NCBI GenBank assembly: GCA_015680685.1
Contig: MNCI01001451.1
Span: 1,199,087-1,263,086, forward strand
Reading direction: 5' to 3'
Source: Gnetum montanum
Taxonomy: Eukaryota > Streptophyta > Gnetopsida > Gnetales > Gnetaceae
DNA length: 64,000 bases
Shown: positions 1 to 11,688 of the stretch, piece after piece
Layout: the number at the start of each line of letters is the position of its first letter
Position numbering within the stretch: position 1 is the first letter of the stretch
Notes under the pieces: generated by a model
What the model saw: only the letters and a program-made list of their open reading frames with translations
Database searches by the model: none
Told to the model about the DNA's origin: nothing
Translations under genes and position numbers: made by a program

Positions 1-299
1 GTTGCTCATCGCACTTAGGATAGATTATATTTTCTTACCCTTTTCCTCTTAGCTTAGATTAGTTAATATTGTTTTCCACTACCATCAGGAGTAGCGTAGA
101 ATTAGAACACATCATACACCTTATCTAGACTAAACCATACGTGACATATGCAAAACTAGTCTAGATGGGAAGACAACAAACTGCGACCTAAGGCTAACTA
201 TCTAGGTGCCACAACTAGTCCATCTGTGGAGTTCGACCAGATCGCGCATGCGACGCTCGTTTCATATGGTTGAGTGTAGGGATACCTCGTCACTCATCA
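1..299 (+). mobile_element. 3' end of an Athila-type LTR (element Z)
   Basis: The stretch ends in CACTCATCA at 299. Its last 60 or so bases resemble the end of the D LTR (54340-54405) and the C LTR end at 37153: a TATGGTTG block, then a GGGATACC/GGGGTACC-like block, then CTCATCA. Immediately after it, at 300, the reverse transcriptase of element A resumes on the minus strand, so this LTR belongs to an element inserted into A and continuing off the left edge. The family is assigned by similarity to C and D only. No target-site duplication can be checked because the other end is outside the window. Confidence 0.7.
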
Positions 300-1073
300 A
301 TCATGGTATAGAAAAAAAATACCCCAAGGGGTCATGAAAGTTGTACTAAGTTGATGTTTAGGGTTGATCCTAATTTTTTTGTAACTCAATAATCCATCCA
401 TGAAAGACAACATGGTGTGTTTTCCATGGTATCGATCAACTAATCGATACTGGGCAATAGAAAGTCGTCTTTGATGGTTACCTTCTTTAGGTCTTGAAAC
501 TCTCTGCAAATACATATACTTCCATTTTTTCAAGCCTAACTATGATGTTGGAGACCTAGTCTACATAGTTAATATCCTAGATAACACTACCTTTATAAAG
601 CTTGATGATTTCATCACAAGCTACCAACACCACCTTAGGTCTAACCTTGTGCTATTTTTGTTTAATTGGTTTAATGCAGGGATCAAGGATGATATTTTGC
701 TAAAATAGCCAGGGATCTAGGCCTAGCATGTTCTTGTATGACCATGCAAAGGCTTTGATATTATTTTTAAGCACTCTCTCAATGTCCTAGGCATGTTGGG
801 GTTTTAGCAAGTAACTTAGTTTTAGTGTTTTAGTCTCATAGTTAGGTGTAGCCATAGGGATTTCAATAAGGAGATCCTCTATGATGTCCCCTGCCTCTAG
901 GCTGAGAGTCTTAACTAGATGGTTGGGCTAGTCTAGTGGTGTATCTATGGATGCTATGTAGTCATTGTAGGCTATAGACTCAAGGTCTAGGTAATGTAGG
1001 TCAATGCATCACTTGATATCACCATGAGGATTAAAGGTGAGAAGATTTGCTCCTACATAGCCATGTTACTTTC
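300..1073 (-). pseudogene. Ty3/gypsy reverse transcriptase, N-terminal part (element A)
   Basis: Read on the minus strand, the segment opens after a splice-acceptor-like TTCATTTTGTAG (1074-1085). It runs through the connecting region (IEIPMATPNYETKTLKL, then AFAWSYKNMLGLDP) into the RT fingers and palm (TFMTPWG near 300). The same blocks occur in order in element B (26820-27390), so the lineage is Tat-like. RT would copy the element RNA into DNA. The frame is broken by several stops and frameshifts, and the YVDD-bearing half is missing because LTR Z interrupts at 299. Confidence 0.8.
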
Positions 1074-1189
1074 CTACAAAATGAACCAAAAAAATGTTAA
1101 GTAGTATTTATTTCACAAATGTAATTTGACAAGTGGATAAAAAAATGTAGTGAATTTTATCTAAGTATGTATGCAAGTTGTTATAGAAG

Positions 1190-1275
1190 GTAAGCATGTT
1201 TGTGCTAGTTTTTGGCCTCAACAGGCCATATGTGTGCTAGTTTTAAACCTTAGCAAACTATGGCATGTTAGATGT
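1190..1275. repeat. TTAAACTA-type repeats, RT-side cluster (element A)
   Basis: About three degenerate copies of a block like TGCTAGTTTTTGGCCT and GCTAGTTTTAAACCTTAG. Read on the minus strand, the core is GGCCT..AAACTAGCAC, matching the larger arrays at 7020-7610 and at 26395-26500 in B. It lies between RT and the start of the opposite-strand gene, the same place as the B cluster. Confidence 0.5.
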
Positions 1276-1359
1276 GTCATTCTAAGGAGGGTTGAGCATG
1301 CTCAGGGAGTGGAATTGGCCTAGGCATTCACAAGGTAGTGAAAATTTGAAACTTTTGGC

Positions 1360-2880
1360 TAAGTATGGATGACTATGCTCTCACTTGACTACTTTCTCAC
1401 CCAACTACACTCTCCACTAGGTGTTTGGTTGGTGGATTATTAAATGATCCTTGAAGGATATATAGGTGCATTTTCATCATAAGTAATTTTTCATTTTATT
1501 TCTTTTAATCATGACATCTAGAGCATAGGATTTCCATTGTTGTTGCGCTACGGCTAGCGGAGAGCATAGTTGAGAAGAATGATGTACTAGAGTGGATGCC
1601 TACAACCTAGGATTGGCAAACTTTGCTGAGGGGGAAAGACCACTAGGTAGCCTACCACAAGCATGCATAGAGGAGAGGAGGCCATCAATGTTAGCCAGGT
1701 ACATTGACTACACTCTCCCATTTTGGTCATTTTTCATTCATTCTTTTGGTTCTTTGGCAATGGTTTAGGAGCGTCGTCTTGTGGTACACCTTGTCATGGT
1801 GCCCTGCCATGGCAATGGTTGCCACCATTGTGCACCATTTTGATGCAAGTGTAGTAGTAAGAACAATGTGATGGACCATGCATGGGATCTAGGAGGAAGG
1901 GTTTTTGTACACATTTTCTTTCCCTTATGGTGTGAGCGCAAGATCTGGGATCACGCATGAGATGCATGTGAAAAGTTTTAGCATGTGTAGGATTGTACAG
2001 TTGTGTAGGTTTTCAACTTCATAGGGCTTGGGAAGGGAACATGAGCTTTTAAATCTACAAGCACTATGAATTTTGTTTTCTTCTTATTTTGCTCATGGCA
2101 CAAGGCTTAGTGCTACAAGGTTTAGGATTGTAGGTGGTTTAGGTCATGGGTAGGTGCTATGGGGTCTAGTGGTGTGGTGGCAAGGGGCCCTAGGGTTTAG
2201 ATGGTAGCTAGGTAATGGCTTGTTGCAATGGCAAAGGATGTAGTAGGTGTTTTTCCTTGATTTTGTTTTGAAATTTATCTTTTTTAGATGTGATACAGGT
2301 GTTTTTGTTTGGCCCTTTAGGACTACACAAGAGAGCTAGGCATGGTTCACATGTAGCGCAGTGCTATGGCCTAGCCACAAGGATCATGGCCATAGCTATG
2401 GTCGATAGCAAAGCATGTGGGTATGTTTCATTCTATTTCTTTTTTTTGTATTTTGTTTTTTATGAGGGTGTAGGAGGCATGACCATCCACAACAATAGGT
2501 AAATGAGGTTATTCAGTGTGATGCCATGGGGAGACTATGCTCTCCATGGCAATGGGACTACACACTTTACAAGTTGAAAGTGTAATCCGGTAAGTGTTTA
2601 TAAAAATGCCTAGATAGTAATTTTTTGGAAAAATGTTTATTCTTCGGGACTATGCTCTCCATGTCTTAGAACATAGTCATGGTGGACCCAAAGTTAGAAA
2701 AATTTTTCCCCCATCTATTTTCAGACTACACTCTCCACTGAGGTAGTCTAGAGTTAGACAAATTTTGTTATTTATGGACTACACTCTCTATTAAGGTAGT
2801 TTGAAATTAGAAACATTTTGCAAATTCTGGACTATGTTTTCCTACTGAGGTAGTCTGTAGTTAGAAAAATTTTGCCAAAA
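1360..2880. repeat. GACTACGCTCTCCACT motif copies near the antisense gene start (element A)
   Basis: Short motif copies lie at about 1368-1430 (GACTATGCTCTC, CAACTACACTCTCCACT), 1705-1722 (TGACTACACTCTCC), 2528-2550, 2646-2670, 2724-2742 (GACTACACTCTCCACT), 2778-2795 and 2829-2850. Variants CTACGCTC, CTATGCTC and CTACACTC differ at one CpG, as expected from methylcytosine decay. The same motif fills the 5' LTR of this element (11689-13548). No gene is seen in these bases apart from a possible short exon near 1545-1640. Confidence 0.7.
1545..1640 (+). pseudogene. Possible first exon of the antisense gene (element A)
   Basis: The plus strand reads EKNDVLEWMPTT followed, after a stop, by DWQTLLRG. 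This resembles the first-exon candidate of B at 25757-25968 (EKSEELLQHLPQ then ILTWKKAL). The match is short and the frame contains a stop. It is reported because position and orientation agree with B. Confidence 0.3.
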
Positions 2881-3137
2881 TTTTGTAAACTATTCATGAT
2901 GATAAAGCTACAAAATGTAATGCTAAACCTATGAAAACATGTTGTATCCCAGTGAGTACTAGGTGTGTCAAATGGATTGGTTGACATCCTATACCTACAA
3001 GGCCTCAAAGTGTATCACCGAAATTAAGAATTTTTTTGCTAGTCTATGTTGTATTGTGTTAATTTATCTTAATAATTTCATGCCAAAATTTTCATCTATG
3101 TATGTATAACACTTGGCTTGTTACTTGGTGGTTGCAG

Positions 3138-6100
3138 GGTGCTGATGAATTCTGTTTTGATCATAGTTGAGCTCATGGACATCCTATGTTGCATAAGCAA
3201 ATATATTCCCAACACTCCTACAACAAATATGTGGGTGGGTCATTAGGCAGTGTGGTCCTAGCCAAGGGCTCGTGTGTTCCTAGAGTACTTGTTGCAATAG
3301 TTTAGTCTGATCATGTAGTCACTCTTGGTAGTGGAGGCTACTAGTGCCATCACGAAGATGTTGCTACCTAGGACTAACTAGGGGATATTGAGATTCATCT
3401 TAGACAAGCCTACTACTAGTGTTGATGGGGTAGTTGATTCAGCCATAGGTCATAGGAGCACTCAACAACTATTCAAGATATGATGCATGATAGGGTTTGG
3501 TTTCTACAACAAGAGCATCTCCCTTTTGTCATGCTATGGGTGCACACCCTATTCCAAAACCCACCTAGAACTATATACTATGTCAAAGGATAAGTGTTTT
3601 CATGATTCTTACAGTGTTTTTCTACTACTTGCTCATGTAAGTTGCTAATGGCTCATGATTGACACTAGGTTTAAAGTTAATGAGGATGGCCTACACGATG
3701 AGGTGGAAGCTTTAGCCTTGACTTGCACTACCTTGACCCACCTTGACTCGCACTTGTTTAGGTAGTTATGATTTAGCAATTGGGGCCCAATTTGGAGGTC
3801 TATCCTACCTGGTACCTGAAGGCATATGAGCACTGTAGGATCCATGGTTGGTTGTATGAGGAGTGGGCTACCAGTGAGATTAACATTAAGGAGATGTTTG
3901 CAGCACCATGCTCATCTCACATACCATTTGTGCCACATATTCATATAGTATTTTGGCTTATGTGGTTTCTTGTGTATGCTTATTAGTTTGCCTTATTTGC
4001 AAGATGCTAATGTTATTTTGTGTTTTGTTGCAATGGTGGTTTCCTTAGCCAAGGTGACAATGATCACCATGAGTTGCACAGAGGCCACCCTTATCATGAA
4101 TTATGGCATTTTGAAGGGTATGCAACACTAGCTATGCAAAAAAGCTATAAATGCACTGAGAACTCAACTCACATGTGTTGGGTTGATGGACCTATTTTTG
4201 GCCCTTAGCCTGAGTATTCCTAGTGGCCAAAATGATCACCATCACTGACTTCTTCAATAGTGACATCAGGCAGTTTGTCACTTGAGTGTGATGCATGATA
4301 GTAGTGTTGGACCTTAGTGAGGCCTTCTTTGCTGACCTCTTTGGCCTTTCCACTGATAGCCCAACAATTGTCAATAAGGCTAGTAGGAGGATGGACTATA
4401 GAGGGGAGATCAAGGACTGGTTGGAGGCCACTCAATCTCACAAAGGCATACTAATTAAGGATGTCCTAGTACCTATGGTGTAGGACATCTACCCTCTGTT
4501 TTGTGCTCATTCCTTTTTGAAGTTACCCTTCCAAGGGAATATCCTTGAGGTGGAAGAGGCATCAGTGATGATGGAGGTGCTACTAGAGGGTATGAAGTTC
4601 AACTAGGCTATGTACATAACCACTAGCTTGCATACAAAGATCTCTAGGTAGTGGTTCAAGCTTTAGGCAAGGTCTTATGCCGACTTCGCATTCTGCACAA
4701 AATACCTATGAAGGTTTGTAGAGCTCTTAGTTGTGAAAGATAATGGATGATGGGTTATGCAGGATTGTGAGTAGCTATCCAAGCCATGGATCAAGCACAT
4801 GTTCATGACCACGTGTGCATAGGACCTCCTAGAGGAAAATGATGAGTTATTATCTCTAATGAGTAAGGATCTCATAGGGAAATCACATCACTCATGTGAT
4901 AGCATGGGTGAGGGTTCTCTAGTTAGCATTTGGGACATAGGTAAGGTAGATTTCTATATAGAAAAGATGGTGGGGTAGTCTAAGGCCAAGATCATGAGGC
5001 CATGTCCTAAGGAGGAGGTTGCCCTTGAGATTGGGAAGCTAAGTAGCAAGCAAATCCACATTACGCTTCAAAGTTTGCATGAAAATGTTGTAGGTTAGTA
5101 TGGTTTCTTAGATGCCTTAGTTATATTTATATATAAATTTTAGTTTTATATGTTTTTCCTATTATGCCATATTGTTAATTAGCTAGTGATGTGTTATGCA
5201 TACTAATGTGGTATATGTGTTAATCGTAGAAAGAGGAGAGAGGACCGTAGGAGTAGCAGTTGAGGCAGCAATAGAGGAAGTGCCTACTAAAGCTAGGAAG
5301 GAGGACGCTCATGGAGATGAGCTACATGAGGTAGTAGAGATCCTCTAGTAGTTAGAGGAAGAGGGATTGATCCACCTTGATGAGGATAATTTTAATAGCT
5401 TGTTCAATGGTGCATAGCTAGGTGAGCATCTTGCACTTACATCTAAGGGCTTACTAGGTAACTAACTTGTGTTGTCGTCTGTCATTGCTTGTTTTCTCTA
5501 GTATCTTTAGTTTTTTAGCTATGTATCCTAATTGCATCATTGTGTCACAATGTTAGATATTCCCATCAATGGTCCCACAGCTACCTATCACATGGAGTCA
5601 TGGGTAGACATGCCAAATAAATTCACCTTCATGGAAGTCATCTTTAAGGACATGGTGAACCACTTGTAATAAGAAGATCCTAAGCTCAATATGTGTGTGA
5701 TGTTATTTTGATTTATGTTATTTTACTACTTGAATGCTTAGTTGTTTACTAAGAATAATCAATTTTTATATGCCTATAGGTCCTACATTATGGTGGGATC
5801 TGAGCAAGGTGGTCAAGGTGGATGCCCTCCCTAACCTCCCTCAAGTTGATCAACTGCCTTATCACATGTATGAGACATTAAACAAGTATGCACTTTCTTG
5901 TGCAAAGGCGTTGTGGATCTACAGGCACTCGAATGAGCACCTATGAAAATGTGTGCACAAGCTACAGGAGAGGGTGATTAGCTAGGATGAGAAGATCAAT
6001 GATATTTAGTCTAGATATGATTTCTTACAGCTAGATCGTAGGGAGATAGCACCTGGCATACCTCTGAGATTGAGTATTCCTGATATTGGATAGCTTTTAG

Positions 6101-6805
6101 AGGTAAGAACAAGGCCACATGGGAGTTGAACAAGTAACGACTATAGATGAACTTGCTCATTCAAAAGAACTAGGATTGGAAGAGCTACAACATGAAGGTC
6201 TATCAATGGGAGCAAAAGTAAAAGAAGCATAAGCACCAGTATAAGAGAGAGCATGATGCATACCTACTATGGTACAAGGAGAAGTCTACCAAATGCCATT
6301 TCCTTGAGATATTTCTTGAGGTAATCATTGGGAGGCAGGCATACAAGTTGCTCATGTAGCACATGGTGGTAAGTGGCTCTCCTGAGAGGTAGAGCATCAC
6401 TCCTTTCGAAGAGGTAGATCATCACCCCTTCTAAAGAGGCTTCTTCTACTACCTTTTCGATGGAGCTACATGCATGGACCATTGTGGATAAAGGTAAGAC
6501 CCTTGCAAGAATTGACTTTGGCTAGAAGGATTGGAGACAACTTTTCGAGGATGAGATCCTCTAGTGCTTAGAGGCTAGCTTGAGATAGTTACCTCCAGAA
6601 CTCACTAATGTGGAACCCTCTCAAGTTAGAGTTTTTTATAATTTTTAAGCTTTTTATGTTTATTGTTAGCTTGTGCAGTGCATATTTACTTAATAATTGC
6701 ACATTTTTGTTGTAGTTATGGTGGCAGGTACTAGGCAATGTTGTAGGCCCCGGCAATGTGATGAAGGAAGAAGAACCTATACCCCCACCTAGCATCACTC
6801 GTTGA
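3138..6805 (+). pseudogene. Multi-exon antisense gene with FCP1/NIF-like domain, degenerate (element A)
   Basis: It runs opposite to its host element, inside the protease-RT intron. Exons by eye: 3138 to about 3580 after a TTGCAG acceptor (FCP1/NIF-like: VLIIVELMDIL, FSLIMWSLL, VHTLFQNPPRT); about 3669-3770 (NEDGLHDEVEALAL); about 4230-5093, donor GGTTAG (VLDLSEAFFADLFGLS); 5230-5421, donor GGTGAG (acidic, EEEGLIHLDEDNF); 5557 to about 5690 (ESWVDMPNKFTF); 5780-6624 (LWWDLSKVVKVDALPNLP, then coiled-coil-like basic and acidic residues); 6716-6805, ending in TGA (GNVMKEEEPIPPPS). The order and spacing match the B gene. The acid positions expected in an FCP1 phosphatase are not conserved. Many stops and frameshifts make this copy non-functional. 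Function is unknown; a protein-binding role is only a guess. Confidence 0.7.
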
Positions 6806-7019
6806 GCATGACTTGATGTACCTCTAGCAACTATGAATTTTGCTATTTTAGTTATATTTTTTTTTCCACATGTTGCTACTCATGCTATGTATTGATATTC
6901 ATATGATATCTAATGAATGTATTTGTTATATGTAATGTGCAATGTGTAAACGTTTTTCTTTATATGATCATTTACTATGTGCTTGCTATGCTTATAACAT
7001 GATGAATTAATGTGCTAAC

Positions 7020-7610
7020 TTAGGATTATGCAATAATAGTGCGACTAGGCCATTGTGAGGCACATGTTAGTTTACAGCCATAGTGGAAGGGCTAATGCTA
7101 GTTTAAGGTCATCATGGGCCACTACAATGGCATTGAAGGTGATAGCTTAAGGCCATTTCAAGCCATATGTGTTACTAGTTTAAGGCCATTTTTGGTTTGT
7201 GAGATCACTAGTTTAAGGTCATAGCAGGCCATATATTGCTAGTTTAAGGCCATTTTGCACCACTACAAGGGGATTGAAAATGGTAGTTTAAGGCCATTCT
7301 AGGTCATAATGTTGCTATTTTAAGGTCATAACGGGCTGTACAATGCTAGTTTAAGGCCATAGTGGGCTACAGTGTTGCTAGTTTAAGGGCATAGTGGGCC
7401 ACAGTGTTGCCAGTTTAAGGCCATGGTAGGCTAGAATGATAGGATTCAAAGGAAATAGCTTAAGGAAATTCTAGATTGTAGGATCACTATTTTAAGGCCA
7501 TGGTGGGCCACAACAACACCAGTTTAAGGCCGTAGTAGCTCACATATCACTAGATTAATACCTTGGTGGGCCACGTGTTGCTAGCTTAAGGACTTGGTGG
7601 ACTACATGTT
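7020..7610. repeat. Tandem array with TTAAACTA core, protease side (element A)
   Basis: About 15 degenerate copies of a unit of about 30-45 bases, on plus like GCTAGTTTAAGGCCAT followed by GTGGGCCACA. On the element's own (minus) strand this is ATGGCCTTAAACTAGC. The array lies between the 3' end of the opposite-strand gene (6805) and the protease (7969). Equivalent arrays occupy the same site in B (20290-20590). Confidence 0.8.
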
Positions 7611-7968
7611 AAAATCTCTTCTTTTGTAATGTTAGCTTTTATGGTTTTTATGCAATTTGATGTTTTTTAATTACTAAAAATGTGTGAAATAATAGGAAAA
7701 GTGTATAAACTAAGTGGATGAATGTGTAAATAAATGTGTTAACAAAGCAAAACAATGTGTAATCTAAGCAATCAGGCTAAATGTAAACATGTAAACAAAT
7801 GTGATGCAAGTGAGAGTTAAAATAAATGGCACATAGAAGTGTAGGGTAGGTAATGACCTAGCACATTTTTGGGCTCAGGGGGTACCTTAGTTGTGCAGTT
7901 GCTTCTTGATCCGATATCGGTTAATAGGTGCATAGGGCCTAGAGTGCACTATTCAGTAGTCTCCCTAA

Positions 7969-8640
7969 CCGTTGCTCACTACATTGAAGGGTAATTCTAC
8001 CCAAAGAACATCCTCTGGTAGGTCACTGGCTTCTTCCATCCTTTTAGGTGGGTCTACCTCATGGGTTTTGTACTCATCCTTTGCTGTAGATGTGTCATTA
8101 GGAAATTCCACCTCTAACCCTTACTCTGTATCTATGTTGTTCATTGCCAAAGGGGTTACTTTATCACTATAGATAATAACCTTACCATCTTCATATGAAA
8201 GGTGGATTTCTTGGTGGATCAGAGATGAGATTTCCTATAATTGGGCCAACCATAGCCTGCCTAATATTATGTTAAAGATAGGCATTTCCTCTATGATGAT
8301 GAATTCAGTAGTGGTGGAGAATTGCTCTCCTACCAGGCTATTATGATGGTACCCTTAACAATGATGTGTGATCCGTTAAAGGATTTCAAACATGTGGTTT
8401 TTGTTGGCTTTATTTCATCCATAAGGCCTAACTTATCAATGATAGTGTATGGAATAACATTTTTTAATGCCCTATTGTCTATATGCATCCTTAGAATCTT
8501 GCATTGCTCAACTTGTATGGTGATGAACATGGCTGCTATTATGACCTCACCCTTTTTAGGGTTGACCTTAATTACCTCATCATGAAATGCAAGAGATGTG
8601 GAGATTAATTCCTATGATGCAGGAGGCAACATCACTACAT
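7969..8640 (-). pseudogene. Retropepsin-like protease (element A)
   Basis: Minus-strand reading gives ILRMHIDNRALKNVIPY, then TIIDKLGL, then KPTKTTCLKSFNGS. This aligns with the B protease at 19655-19800. The expected D-T/S-G catalytic triplet reads D-N-R, so the Asp survives but the Gly does not. A LGRLWLAQL-like block and a HQEIHLSYEDG block follow, as in B. Coding stops near 7970, where the intron would begin. Several stops are present. The protein would have cleaved the Gag-Pol polyprotein. Confidence 0.7.
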
Positions 8641-11592
8641 GAATGGAGTTCTCATCTATAGGGATGTCCTCTATGATAGGAATGAAGGCTAAAATATGCA
8701 CTAGTACCTTGAGTGGGTAGATGAGATCATGATTAGGTCATAGAGGCTTAACATTGTGTTCTTCTATTTGAGTGCTTACTTAACTTGGGCTAATGCATCC
8801 ATGAAGGCTTTTTCATTAGTTGCATTTTTATTGGATTTGACTTGTTTCATATGTTTTAAGAGCTGAATTTTGGAGGGGAGGTGACTTGGGCTTTGTTGGC
8901 TTTGCCTACGTAAGGGTCCTAGTGCTTGGTTGTGAGTTGCTAGTGGTGGCCTCCTTAGTTGTTTTGGCCATGGGGATCGAAGATATAGGGACTAGCTTCA
9001 ATGGACCTAGTGTTTTTTTCTCTTAACATTGCCTAATTAGTCTATCTGTGAGACACTCATTAAGCCTCCAGGGCTGCCACCTAGAGGGTCTATTAGTGTT
9101 TCTAGTAAGATTGGCTCTTGGATAGAAAGGGATTGATGTGTTTCCCACTATTGAACTTTAGGTAGGTGAGGAGCTAGCATGTTGTGGCACCTTGATGACA
9201 AAGGGTGGCTAAGCTATTATTGTTGTGACATGTTGTGGGACCCTAACCATGAAGGAAGTTGTAGGTGATTGAGGTGGTACTTTGATGATGAAAGGGGGAT
9301 CCAACCCATGGGAGTTGAGGAGATCCTTGTGCACCCAGAGGGCACATAGACCATGAATGGATGCTGCCCTAGTTTTGGGTTGTCATCAATGTTGATAGTG
9401 TTTATGACATAGCCTACATCATCTGCATTTAGAGAATCCTTATGGACTTTCATAGATTCATTTTGAGACCTAACTGGATTTGTAGCATCAAGGACCAACT
9501 CACTTCTATTAGTCATTCTTTGGAGATCATCCTATAAGGCTAGATAGAAGTTCATGTTGTGACCAGAAAGCTGGTGGTAATGGCAAAACCAATCTAGCTT
9601 GAAATGTTTTGGAACCAATGGCTCATTTGATGCCACCAAAGTAGTGTTTCTGAGAAGTTTGTAATATCTATCATGCCTTTGATGGGCATCCTCAGACATT
9701 TTATTATGTTGGATGTGCCTAGCCTTTAATAATTGTTCCAGTTGCTCTTAGGGATTTAGTGGAAATGGAGTGTACTTGGAGCAATCCTTGCACTCAAAGT
9801 TTGGCCTTGGAGTAGCTTGTCCTATGGCCACTAGTGACATGGACTAGTTAGTTGCTATAGTGCTAGGGTTGGCAGCTTTGTTGTTGATTAGGACCTTGGA
9901 TGGCCTAGCCATTAGCCTCAAGTTGGTTGTTTTAGCCTCTTTGGTCATAGTCACCATGGTTGCATTTTGCTTCCCTTTATCCCTGTCCTTCTTTTCATGC
10001 AGGTTTTTGTAGGCCACATAGGTTGAACCCTTACTAGCTTTGACTCCATGTTGTATACTCTTGGTCTGGGCAAAGGCTTGGCTTAGAGACTATGGGTCTA
10101 GATCGTAAATCTTTGATTTTATAAAATCATTAACCATGCCTTTGAAGATAGCTAAGAGGTGTTCCTTGGCTATGGGCTCTCGTATTTCATTCAATAAGGT
10201 GCTCCATCATTGGTTGAATTTTTGCACAAGCTTTAAGGGGCTATTTTTGACTTGCATTAGCTAGTCTATAGTTACTTCTAACTTCAATTTGTACTTGAAG
10301 CATGTCAAAATCTAGCTCAAAAGATCCTCCAAAGAGAAGATAGATCCCTTGGATAATGTGTGGTACTAGTCTAGTGCCTTGCCAATGAGTGACATGGCAA
10401 ACATGCATTTGATGATGCATGGCCATGCTCGCAGCAGTGGGCACTTAGACCTGAATGTTACTAGATGTGCATTTGGGTTCCCTTCACCATTGTACTTGGT
10501 GAATTGGGGTAGTGGGACCCCAATTGGTAGAGTCAGTATTGGGATAGAAAGACCTATGGGATCATCCTGGTATAAGTCAACTACTTTAACTATTTCAGAG
10601 GAGGTAGCTTTGAGCTACTTCACCTCTTCTACAAAGGTTTGGATCAATTGGAATGCTTGGTCCAAATTTTGGAATTCTCTAGCTAGCTGCATTGGCTATG
10701 CTATTTGCTATGTTGGTGTTGTAGCCCATGATCTAGTCATAAGTTGTGGAAGCATGCAAGGTGTTTGATGCATCAGTTGTGTTATAGGGATAGTGATTCG
10801 GGCAAGCCATGCACACATGGATTAGACCAACACTAAGGGCATCAAAAAAGTAGGCAGAACATAATTTGCTTAAGTCATTTGGGTTCTAAAGATGGGCTCC
10901 ATGTGAACACATGGCTAAGCTAGTGTGATTGTTGCTGGCAAGGATGGTTTGGTAGGTTTAGATGATGTCATGAAGGGCAAGTGGAACGGAGTTTTTGCAT
11001 CATGTTGTTTGTATTGCATTTGGTGGGTTCCCTCTACAAGCATAGATCTAAGCTTGATGGAGTGGGAAGGTGATGTCAATGTTATAATGATCTCTAGGAG
11101 GATAGGTGAACTAAATTGAGGAGGGGCTAGATTAGGGATTACTTGTTGGAAGATGGTGGAAAAAGGGGGCTCATGCTCAAAAAAAGCTTCAACTCATCCA
11201 CTTCCTCCTATAAGGCTTCCTTGTAGTCATTTCCTACATCATGCTCACTTATGCAAATGAGCTAGGACAACAACTGATGATGAGACTCTATGGCTAGGAT
11301 GATGTCAAATGAGGAAGCGATATACTCCCATCGATCTCTATGGATTAATTCAAAGTCCCATTTTGCCTCCATGTCTAGGTGATCTATAGGCAACCTTGCT
11401 TGGATCTTTGCACCCATGAAGTTGTATTTCATTAGTGAGTGTGGTGTTCTCTGGGTCTTGGCCATGTAGCCTAAGGCATTGCCTTTGCTTGGCCATCACA
11501 AGATTCATAGTGTTGTCACTCCTGGTCTCTTACTGAATAGGCATGATTTCAAGTGTGTTTGAAATTGATGCCAAAAGTTAATCTGAGTTCAT
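8641..11592 (-). pseudogene. gag, Tat-type (element A)
   Basis: The likely start is ATG at 11592, 85 bases inside the primer-binding site. Recognisable blocks shared with B are YNFMGAKIQARLPIDHLD (about 11400), YQDDPIGLSIP and KYNGEGNPNAHLVTF (about 10450-10550), a gag helical region (CFKYKLKLEV, about 10270), FCHYHQLSGHN (about 9590, a decayed zinc-binding block of the FCxxHxxxGH type), and NPVRSQNESMKVHKD (about 9450). Gag would form the particle and bind RNA. Stops and shifts occur throughout. It preserves the central 120-130 residues that are missing at the sequence gap in B. Confidence 0.75.
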
Positions 11593-11676
11593 GGTTGTAG
11601 ATTAAGATGTAAAAGAAAACTACAGAGGTTGCTAGCCACAAAATATAGTGGACCAAGTTGAAACTAATTTTGTTTC

Positions 11677-11687
11677 AACTGATACCA
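11677..11687 (-). other. Primer-binding site (element A)
   Basis: The minus strand reads TGGTATCAGTTG (up to 11687), one base inside the LTR end. The first nine bases match the complement of the plant initiator Met tRNA 3' end (TGGTATCAGAGC). This fixes the LTR boundary and the minus orientation of A. Confidence 0.75.
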
Positions 11688-11688
11688 T

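Larger units (their letters stand above)
1074..7969 (-). other. Candidate sense-strand intron between protease and RT (element A)
   Basis: Protease coding ends at about 7970 with GTTAGG as a weak or decayed donor. RT coding resumes at 1073 after a good pyrimidine-rich acceptor (TTCATTTTGTAG). The exon start after the acceptor (GAAAGTAACATGGC) aligns with that of B (GAGTGAGCAACATGGC). The roughly 6.9 kb interval holds TTAAACTA-type repeats, an opposite-strand gene (3138-6805) and motif repeats. Tat elements of the Ogre type are known to carry an intron at this position. The donor is less convincing than in B. Confidence 0.5.

Noticed and set aside
10379-10768. 129-codon plus-strand open stretch
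   Set aside because: It lies over gag of element A, whose minus-strand reading matches gag of B block by block; the plus frame is a shadow.
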